Positions 35,164 through 42,900 of a DNA stretch of 64,000 bases are shown piece after piece. This DNA comes from Cytophagaceae bacterium (GTDB lineage Bacteria; Bacteroidota; Bacteroidia; Cytophagales; Flexibacteraceae). The notes under the pieces are model-generated. The model was given only the letters and a program-made list of their open reading frames with translations, was not told where the DNA came from and made no database searches. Positions within the stretch are counted from its first letter, which is position 1. The number at the start of each line of letters is the position of its first letter. Location: contig CANGYH010000001.1 in the NCBI GenBank assembly GCA_947458545.1, positions 496,001 through 560,000 on the forward strand, given 5' to 3'. The translations under genes and the position numbers were made by a program.

Positions 35164-36222
35164 ATGAGCAAAAGTATTTTAGTTACAGGGGGCGCAGGTT
35201 TCATCGGAAGTCACTTGGTCCGTCGCCTGGTTTCGCAACACCCCACTTGGCACATCATCAACCTGGATGCCCTGACCTATGCCGGCAATCTAGAGAACTG
35301 CGCCGACTTTGCCCAGGCCCCCAACTACACCTTTGCCAAGGCAGACATCACGGATGCCGCCGCCCTGGAGGCCGTATTTGCCCAATACAACCCTACGGAC
35401 ATCATCCACCTGGCCGCCGAAAGCCATGTGGACCGTAGCATAGAGGCCCCAATGGACTTCGTGCTGACCAACGTCGTTGGCACCGTCAACCTGCTCAACG
35501 CCGCCCGCAAGTACTGGGCAGGCGCATTCGAGGGCAAGCGCTTCTACCACGTCAGCACAGACGAGGTTTTCGGCAGCCTGCACCAGCCCGGCACCTTCTT
35601 TACCGAAACCACCGCCTACGACCCCCAAAGCCCCTACTCGGCCTCCAAGGCCTCGTCAGACCATTTCGTGCGGGCATACGGCAATACCTACAAACTGCCG
35701 GTTATCCTCTCCAACTGCTCCAACAACTACGGGCCCAACCAATTCCCCGAGAAGTTGATCCCCCTCATGATCAACAATATTCGCACGGGCAAACCCCTCC
35801 CAGTATATGGAGAAGGCATCAACGTACGAGACTGGCTCTATGTAGAAGACCACGCCATCGCCATAGAGCGCATCTTTTTGGATGGCAACCTGGGCGAGAC
35901 CTACCTCATCGGCGGCCTCAACGAGTGGAAAAACATTGATCTGGTGCACCACCTCTGCCAGTTGATGGACCGCAAGCTGAACCTGACAGAAGGCCAAAGC
36001 GCCAAGCTTATCACCTTCGTCAAAGACCGAGCCGGCCATGACCTGCGCTACGCCATAGACCCCGCAAAGCTCCAGCGCGAGCTGGGCTGGCAGCCAACCG
36101 TAACCTTCGAGCAAGGCCTGGAGAAGACCGTAGACTGGTACCTGGCCAACGGCCCCTGGTTGGAGTCCGTCACCAGCGGAGCCTACCGTGCTTATTACGA
36201 CAAGCAATACCAAACGGCCTAA
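35164..36222 (+). CDS. rfbB: dTDP-glucose 4,6-dehydratase
   Basis: 352 aa from the ATG at 35164; the upstream in-frame extension overlaps the CorC gene and is not conserved. It turns dTDP-glucose into dTDP-4-keto-6-deoxyglucose on the way to dTDP-rhamnose and other deoxysugars. The NAD site ILVTGGAGFIGSHLVRRL, HLAAESHVDRSI, the HVSTDEVFGSL active-site region with PYSASKASSDHFVRAY (Tyr-Lys pair), and NCSNNYGPNQFPEKLIPLMI are classic RfbB motifs. The rest of the rhamnose pathway was not seen here. A UDP-sugar epimerase gene begins 1 base after the stop. Confidence 0.96.
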   Translation: MSKSILVTGGAGFIGSHLVRRLVSQHPTWHIINLDALTYAGNLENCADFAQAPNYTFAKADITDAAALEAVFAQYNPTDIIHLAAESHVDRSIEAPMDFVLTNVVGTVNLLNAARKYWAGAFEGKRFYHVSTDEVFGSLHQPGTFFTETTAYDPQSPYSASKASSDHFVRAYGNTYKLPVILSNCSNNYGPNQFPEKLIPLMINNIRTGKPLPVYGEGINVRDWLYVEDHAIAIERIFLDGNLGETYLIGGLNEWKNIDLVHHLCQLMDRKLNLTEGQSAKLITFVKDRAGHDLRYAIDPAKLQRELGWQPTVTFEQGLEKTVDWYLANGPWLESVTSGAYRAYYDKQYQTA

Positions 36223-36223
36223 G

Positions 36224-37159
36224 ATGCTCATCACCGGCGGCGCAGGCTTTATCGGCTCCAACCTGGTGCGCGCGTGTCTGGCGCAAGGCAGGCCCGTTAC
36301 CGTGCTGGATAACTTCTCAACAGGATTTCGAGAGAATCTCTCCGACATCCAAGACCAGATTCAGCTCATCGAGGGCTCTATAGAGGATTTGGCCACCGTG
36401 CAGCAGGCTGTGCAAGGGCAGCCAGAAGTCATCCACCTGGCGGCACTAGGCTCCGTCCCCCGTTCTCTGAAAGACCCACTTGCCACGCACGCCGTCAATG
36501 CCACCGGTTTTCTCAATGTGCTGGCAGCCTGCGGCGCAGCCGGGGTCCGGCGTCTGGTCTATGCCAGCTCCAGCAGCGTGTACGGAGACTCGCCCACCCT
36601 GCCGAAGCGCGAAGCCGAAACCGGCCAAGTCCTTAGCCCATACGCCGCCACCAAAGCCATCAACGAGCACTACGCGCGCACCCTGGCACCCGTTTATGGG
36701 CTCTCTGCAATAGGGCTGCGCTTCTTCAATGTTTTTGGCCCGCGCCAGTCTCCGGCAGGGGCCTACGCGGCCGTCATACCCAAGTTCATAGACGCCGCCA
36801 CCAAGGCAGAACCTCTGCAGATTTACGGAGACGGCCTCCAGTCCAGAGACTTTACCTACGTCTCCAACGTCATAGAAGCTATCCTGCAAGCCGTAGATGC
36901 TCCCCTTCTCGAAGGCCAGGCCCAGGTCTGCAACATTGGCTGCGGAGAGACCATCAGCCTTAACGAAATTGCCCAGGCAATCGTAGATGGCACCGGCTCC
37001 TCCTCTGCCATCGTCCACGTAGCGCCCCGGCCGGGCGATATTCGCCACAGCCTGGCAGATATTGCCCACGCCCGGCGCATCTTGGGCTACCAACCCCAGG
37101 TAAGCGTTCGCACCGGCCTGCAACAGACCATTGCCTGGTTCAAAAGCATCCCCAGCTAA
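36224..37159 (+). CDS. NAD-dependent UDP-sugar 4-epimerase (WbpP-like)
   Basis: 311 aa, extended SDR family, starting at the ATG at 36224, one base after rfbB. LITGGAGFIGSNLVRACL binds NAD; LAALGSVPRSLKDPL, VYASSSSVYGDSPTLPK, PYAATKAINEHYA (catalytic Tyr-Lys) and GLRFFNVFGPRQSPAGAYA follow. The SVPRS and GAYAAVIPKF signatures resemble UDP-N-acetylglucosamine 4-epimerases of the WbpP/TviC kind more than classical GalE, so UDP-GalNAc or a related envelope sugar is the likely product. Substrate is inferred from motif resemblance only. Confidence 0.83.
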   Translation: MLITGGAGFIGSNLVRACLAQGRPVTVLDNFSTGFRENLSDIQDQIQLIEGSIEDLATVQQAVQGQPEVIHLAALGSVPRSLKDPLATHAVNATGFLNVLAACGAAGVRRLVYASSSSVYGDSPTLPKREAETGQVLSPYAATKAINEHYARTLAPVYGLSAIGLRFFNVFGPRQSPAGAYAAVIPKFIDAATKAEPLQIYGDGLQSRDFTYVSNVIEAILQAVDAPLLEGQAQVCNIGCGETISLNEIAQAIVDGTGSSSAIVHVAPRPGDIRHSLADIAHARRILGYQPQVSVRTGLQQTIAWFKSIPS

Positions 37160-37163
37160 TTCT

Positions 37164-37694
37164 ATGGAAGCCCTACGTCCCTTCAACCTGTTGGCCTGGG
37201 TAGACCAGAACCGCGACAAGCTAAAGCCCCCCGTCGGCAACGAGACCATCTACAAGGGCAACGACGACTTCATCGTCATGGTCGTAGGTGGGCCCAACGC
37301 CCGCAAAGACTACCACGTCAATCAGGGCGAAGAGCTATTCTACCAGATCGAAGGCACCATGCGCGTCGGCCTTCAAAAAAAAGACGGCACTTTCACAGAA
37401 GTAAGCCTCGGCCCCGGCGACATGATGCTCGTACCAGGCGGTACGCCTCATAAGCCCATGCGCCCCTCAGGCACCGTCGGCCTCGTGCTAGAGCGCTACC
37501 GCAAACCCCAAGAGCGCGACGGCTTTATATGGTTTTGCGAGAACTGCCAAAATCTTCTGCACAAGGTTGAGATACCCGTCGGCGATATTGTGCAAGATTT
37601 GCCAGCTGTCATGGAAGGTTTCTTTGCAGATAAAGCCCTATGCACCTGCAAAAACTGCGGCACCGTTATGCAAAAACCGCAACCGTTGGCCTGA
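37164..37694 (+). CDS. nbaC: 3-Hydroxyanthranilate 3,4-dioxygenase
   Basis: 176 aa cupin. It opens the ring of 3-hydroxyanthranilate to give aminocarboxymuconate semialdehyde, which cyclises to quinolinate. The iron ligands line up with the bacterial enzyme: His51 and Glu57 in YHVNQGEELFY and His96 in GGTPHKP. The second rubredoxin-like metal site is complete, with Cys125, Cys128, Cys162 and Cys165. The ATG at 37164 gives the canonical N-terminus. It follows the epimerase by 4 bases and precedes a LutB-like gene by 20. Its product would feed the NadC encoded at 23489. Confidence 0.95.
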   Translation: MEALRPFNLLAWVDQNRDKLKPPVGNETIYKGNDDFIVMVVGGPNARKDYHVNQGEELFYQIEGTMRVGLQKKDGTFTEVSLGPGDMMLVPGGTPHKPMRPSGTVGLVLERYRKPQERDGFIWFCENCQNLLHKVEIPVGDIVQDLPAVMEGFFADKALCTCKNCGTVMQKPQPLA

Positions 37695-37714
37695 GTAGTT
37701 AGATATATCATAAG

Positions 37715-39124
37715 ATGAGCAACGTAGCCGAAATCCAAGATCAGTTTCTGACCCGGGCTGAGGATAAAACCTTCGACGCCAAGCACCGCGCTACCCTCAA
37801 CTTCAACATCGGCAAATACCATGCGTCGGTCCAAAATGGCCTGAAGCAGTACCAAGACCATGAGCAGGCCCGGGCCCAGGCCAGCTTCATCAAAAGCAAG
37901 ACCATCAACAAGCTAGACCTGTTCTTGCTCGAGTGGGAGGCCAACTTCGTCCACAACGGAGGCAAGGTCATCTGGGCCCGCAACCGCAACGAGGCCCTGC
38001 AAGAGATCATCCGCATCTTCAAGGCCAGGCAGGCCAAACTGGTAGTAAAATCCAAGTCTATGACTTCGGAAGAGCTCCACCTCAACGAGTTTCTGGAGGG
38101 CAACGGCATAGAGTCTGTAGAGACAGACCTGGGCGAGTACATCGTCCAACTCCGCGGCGAGGCCCCCTACCACATCGTGACGCCCGCCATGCACCTGAGC
38201 AAGAAGGACGTCGGTGAGCTATTCCAGGAAAAGCTCCAAATGCCCCCGACCGACAACGCCGAAGACATGGTGGCCCTGGCCCGCCGCGTTATGCGAGAGA
38301 AATACACCTCGGCAGACGTTGGCATCACCGGTGGCAACTTCTTGGTAGCAGACATCGGCGGCGTAGCATTAACGGAAAACGAGGGCAACGCCCGCTTATC
38401 CGTAACCTTCCCCAAGGTCCACATCGCCATCGTAGGCATAGAGAAAATCGTCCCTTCGCTGGAAGACCTGGATCTTTACTGGCCCCTGTTGGCCACCAGC
38501 GGCACGGGCCAGCAGGTCACCGTGTACAACAGTGTCCTCACCGGCCCCCGCAAAAAAGGCGAAACAGACGGCCCAGAAGAAATGTACGTCGTATTGCTAG
38601 ACAACGGACGCACAGACCTGCTGGCCGACCCCGAAAAGCGCCAGGCCCTCAATTGCATCCGCTGCGGCGCTTGCCTCAATGCATGCCCAGTGTACCGCAG
38701 TGTCGGCGGACATACCTATGCGGCTACCTATTCGGGCCCCATCGGCTCGGTCATTACACCGCACTACGAGGGCATGGAGAAATTCAAGCACCTCAGCTAT
38801 GCTAGCTCTCTGTGCGGTGCCTGCACCTCTGTGTGCCCAGTCAAAATAGACTTGCACAATCTGCTGTTGCTCAACCGCCGCCAAGCAGTAGAAGAGGGCC
38901 TTGCCACCGGCGACGAGAAAAAGGCCATGGCAGGTTTCCGCTTCACCATGCTCAACCGCTGGACCCTGGACCTACCCATAGCCAAGCTAAAAACCTGGGC
39001 TATAGATAAAATCTTCGGCAATACCTGGGGCAAGCGCCGAGAGACGCCCGTCTTCGCTCAAAAGAACTTCAAACGCCTCTGGAAGGAGCGCCAAAAGCAA
39101 GGCCCACAAGGCCGCTCCATTTAA
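37715..39124 (+). CDS. lutB: LutB/YkgF-family iron-sulfur oxidoreductase subunit
   Basis: 469 aa. LutB proteins carry two 4Fe-4S clusters and, with LutA and LutC, oxidise L-lactate to pyruvate. Residues 60-290 form the LUD domain (VWARNRNEALQEI-type strand, VGITGGNFLVADIGGVAL, ATSGTGQQVTVY). The ferredoxin-like part has CIRCGACLNACPVYR and CGACTSVCPVKIDLHNLLLLNRR. No lutA or lutC was found in the window, so substrate is uncertain. It is the last gene of the plus-strand group starting with rfbB and meets a minus-strand ferredoxin gene 7 bases later. Confidence 0.85.
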   Translation: MSNVAEIQDQFLTRAEDKTFDAKHRATLNFNIGKYHASVQNGLKQYQDHEQARAQASFIKSKTINKLDLFLLEWEANFVHNGGKVIWARNRNEALQEIIRIFKARQAKLVVKSKSMTSEELHLNEFLEGNGIESVETDLGEYIVQLRGEAPYHIVTPAMHLSKKDVGELFQEKLQMPPTDNAEDMVALARRVMREKYTSADVGITGGNFLVADIGGVALTENEGNARLSVTFPKVHIAIVGIEKIVPSLEDLDLYWPLLATSGTGQQVTVYNSVLTGPRKKGETDGPEEMYVVLLDNGRTDLLADPEKRQALNCIRCGACLNACPVYRSVGGHTYAATYSGPIGSVITPHYEGMEKFKHLSYASSLCGACTSVCPVKIDLHNLLLLNRRQAVEEGLATGDEKKAMAGFRFTMLNRWTLDLPIAKLKTWAIDKIFGNTWGKRRETPVFAQKNFKRLWKERQKQGPQGRSI

Positions 39125-39131
39125 GTAAAGG

Positions 39132-39434
39132 CTAGTAAGGCAACACCTTATCTGCCACAGGCTCATCGCCTACGATGTGCTGCTCTACGATCCGAGGCAC
39201 GTCGTCCAGCGTCAGATGGCCGTAGCAAACCCCTTCCGGATAGACCGTTACGCTGGGGCCAAAAGCGCACAAGTCCAGGCAACCGGCCTTTTGTGCGCGC
39301 ACATCCTTAATACCACGGGCACGTAAATCCTGCCTGAAGGCATCTACCAGGGCCATCCCCCGCTCAGAGCCGCAATGTGGCTTGGCAGGGTCTTTATCGT
39401 TGGTGCAGATAAATATGTGCTTACGGTATTTCAT
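39132..39434 (-). CDS. 2Fe-2S thioredoxin-like ferredoxin
   Basis: 100 aa from the ATG at 39434. It has the thioredoxin-like 2Fe-2S pattern: an early strand ending in HIFICTNDKD, a second Cys in KPHCGSERG, and the C-terminal pair in KAGCLDLCAFGPSVTVYPEG, as in NuoE-like or Shethna-type ferredoxins. It probably carries electrons, but its partner is unknown. An exact -7 match on the minus strand (39463-39456) lies 21 bases upstream, inside the end of the SRPBCC gene; the two genes are 8 bases apart. Confidence 0.82.
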   Translation of the reverse strand: MKYRKHIFICTNDKDPAKPHCGSERGMALVDAFRQDLRARGIKDVRAQKAGCLDLCAFGPSVTVYPEGVCYGHLTLDDVPRIVEQHIVGDEPVADKVLPY

Positions 39435-39442
39435 AGGTTCTA

Positions 39443-39895
39443 TTAGTCGGGCGTGCAAAAATAGGCCTTATAGGCAGGCTGTCGCCCTTCCATCTGCTTG
39501 CGTACCAGCCACCCCATCATCGGTGCCAGCCACTGTGGTCTAACGCTTAGGGCTATAGAATCCACAATTTCCGTTTGGCCGCCAGGGCATGCATTCAGGC
39601 GATGTTCGTGTCGCCACGCTGCCAAAGGCCATGGCATCACCAGGCCCTGATCTACAAACCCCCAGGTATCAGCCTCATCCCAGTGGCGGACGATGGTCAG
39701 CTTCCAGGGAACCCAAATCGGCCACAGGCCTAGCCTAAGGTCAATAAAATCTCCCGTCTGCTGCCCATCGTAACGGTCAATCCGCAATTGCGGAAAGGCA
39801 GGCGCCAAGGCTTTGAAGAGCTTTATATTAAATTTCGCAGCCGCTTTTGCAAGAGGCGCTTCCACAATCGTACGAACCTCTATAGAACATTGCAT
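39443..39895 (-). CDS. SRPBCC-family ligand-binding protein
   Basis: About 150 aa from the ATG at 39895, which is where homology-like sequence begins (SIEVRTIVEAPLAKAA). The pattern FNIKLFKALAPAFPQLRIDRYDG, GFVDQGLVMPWPLAAWRHEHRL and a terminal hydrophobic helix-rich portion fits a Bacteroidota branch of the START/SRPBCC superfamily, sometimes called a cell division inhibitor homologue in databases. These bind hydrophobic ligands in a deep pocket. The function is not known. Confidence 0.72.
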   Translation of the reverse strand: MQCSIEVRTIVEAPLAKAAAKFNIKLFKALAPAFPQLRIDRYDGQQTGDFIDLRLGLWPIWVPWKLTIVRHWDEADTWGFVDQGLVMPWPLAAWRHEHRLNACPGGQTEIVDSIALSVRPQWLAPMMGWLVRKQMEGRQPAYKAYFCTPD

Positions 39896-39995
39896 ATTTT
39901 CTGCCCCTTTCAGCGCCATTTCGTATGGTAACACGAAGGTCGCGTGCTTACCTTTCGTCTGCAAAAGAGGCTTATCTGTACCCCTAAGCGCTTGA

Positions 39996-42900
39996 ATGAC
40001 TACCTACTTAAGGTCCTTTTTGTTCGGTTTGATTTTCTTGGCTGGTGCTAATGCCCATGCCCAACTCTACCTGAGCCCATCTGGTAGCGATACCAACCCC
40101 GGTACGCAAGCCCAACCCAAGGGCACGTTGCAAGGGGCGCTGTCTGCCATTCCCGTAGGTGGCACAGACGTTATCAGGGTAGCGGCCGGCACGTATGTGG
40201 GCACGGCCAACATAGCCTTGCGCACCTTTACGCTAGAGCCTGCCGATCCCAACGGCCCCCGCCCAGTGTTTACCCAAAACACCGGCACCCAAAACCAGCA
40301 AGCCCTGCTGGCCATAGACGGCTGCCCAAACTCCACCATCAGGGGCATCCAGTTAGACGTAGATCAGTCTTACCTGGTAAACGGCATCACCACCATTGGC
40401 AATTGCACCAACTTCAGGGTAGATAACGTCATAATACGCGCGGTGGGCAGCATTCCTGGCAGGCGGGCAGGCTCGGCCACCAACCCAACCCAGGCCTTGG
40501 CCATAGACGGCAGCAACGTAACTACCTTCCCGAGCGTGGTAATAGAAGGTCTGCAGATTGCCCCCACCTTAGGTACCACCACCGCCAACACGTGGTATTT
40601 CGACCGTGGGCTGCTCTTGCGTGGCGTGCAGGGCCGTGTCGGCGGGCCAAATGCCGCCCAGGCCTGTACCTTCAAAGCAGCCAGAGACATCCTCACCCAA
40701 TTTTTGGCAGGAGGCTCTATGCGGGTAGAGAACAACACCTTCAACGGCGGCGGCATAGACGTTACGCTGCCCCAGTCCACGGCCACCGTTCAATTGGTAG
40801 GCAACCGTTTCGAGCCGCAGAGCACGGCTGCTTGGCTGCTGCCTAACCTCATCTTTCTAAAGCAAAACACCAACGGCGCCCGCATAGAGGTAGATAACAA
40901 CCTTATCAGCGGCTACAGCAATACTGGGCTTCTATCAGCCGGCAGCGCCAACGTTTTTGTCCGCGGCAACCAGTTCTTACCCAACGACACCACCCGCAAT
41001 AACTTCACCTCCCTAGAGGTAAACACCCGCTGGGAGGGCACCACCCAAACACCGGCCGTAGCCAATTCCATCACCATTACGGGCAACACCTTTGGCGCTG
41101 CCCGCGGCACAGCCAAAGGCACCGGCATCCTGTTTAAAAACGAACGCAGGCCCGTGGCCGATGCCTCCTTTGGTGCCCTAACCGTCGGTGGAGCCTCTGC
41201 CGCCGAGGCCAACACCTTTGGCGAAAACCTTGCCAGGTTCATTAAGCTAGACAACCAGCGCCTGCGTACCGTAAACGTAACCCTAGACGTAAGCGGCAAC
41301 CTTTACACCATCGGCGGCTCTGCTCTGTCGCCCGCCGGGATGACAAACGCAGACCTTTTCAGGCTAGAAGACAAACTAGACCACGGCATAGACGACGACT
41401 CCACAGGTTTGCTACGCGTACGGCCGAGCGAGCTCTACATTACCCCCCGCAGCTTTACAGCGCCTCAAACTACCCAGCCCAGTATCCAGCGAGCGGTGTT
41501 TTTCAGCCAGGCCGGAGACATTGTCAACATCAAAGATTCTCTCTACCCACTGCCCGTTGTGGTGAATAAGGGGCTGACCTTCCGCCCCTCGGGCACGGCC
41601 ACCGTCATAGGAGACCTGGCCATACAAACCCCCGGCCCCACAGACCAACTGCTCATAGACAACACAATGGCCACCAGGGGAGTCCTCACACTCACATCTG
41701 GCCGCATATTACTGCAAAACAGCAACCTGAAAGTGCTGGCACCCTCAGCTACCAACCCGCCTACCGGCTCCGATGCCAGCTACGTCATCACCAATGGCAC
41801 GGGCAAGCTGATGCTGGTAGGCCTGGCCACAGAAGACCGCAACTTCCCCATCGGCACGCTCGACGCGTACCGGCCCGTCATCATGGCCAATGCCGGTACG
41901 GCAGATACGGCCTCGCTGCGCATACAGGCCCAGGTGCTGAGCCAGGGCTTTACAGGCACGCCGGTGGATACCGTGGTAGATTTCACCTGGTTCTTTACCG
42001 AAGGCACACCCGGCGCAGGCAACTACACCTTCCGCCCGCAATGGCGCACGGTAGACGAGCGCCCAGACTTTTTCAGAGACCGGGGGTTCCTTCAACGCTG
42101 GAACGCCACCACGGCCTCTTGGGAGTTTCTGACCGGGCCGCGCCCGCCCAACTACCTACCCATCGCCGGCGCCGACCCCTACGTAGCCACGGCCACCGGC
42201 CTGAACCAAACCTTCTCTTTCGATACACCTCTGCGTATTTACGCCCCGCTAGAAATACCAGATACCGTCTTTTACGTTGACGGGATTGACGGGCAAGACA
42301 ACTTCCCTACCCGGTCGGGCCGGACGGCAGAGTTTGCCTGGCGCACACTGCAATACGCCGTCACCAACAGCCGGCGCGTTGCCCCTAGCCGGTTTATCTG
42401 GATTAAGGTACGCTCCGTTGCCCAACCCTATAACCAACCCGTAACCATCCCAGCCGATAAAGGCCGCATGGTTATCAGAGGAGGCTTTGGCGGCGCCGAC
42501 CCTGCCCCGACACTGACCAACGCCACCGGCTCAGACCCCATACTTACAGTATCCGCAGATACCGTCTTGCTCGAAAAGCTGGGGTTGGAGCTGTCAGGCG
42601 CAGGTACTACAACTGGCCTGCGGGGCCAAACCAACTACAACCTCCTCTCGCTCGATAGTTGCATCATCTCGGTAAGCCAGGCCAGCCCAAACACAAGTGG
42701 CATCGTCTTGGAGGCAACCAGCCAGCCTCAGCGCATTGGTTTAACGGCATCCACCATCGGCACAGCGGCAACGCCCTTGGCCACAGGGCTGGCTGCCACC
42801 AATGTATTTGGGCAGATAGGCGGCACGGGCGGGCGCGGCAACACCTTCAATGCGGCCACATCAATAGTTATTACAGGGGCCAATGGGGGCACCCTGTCCG

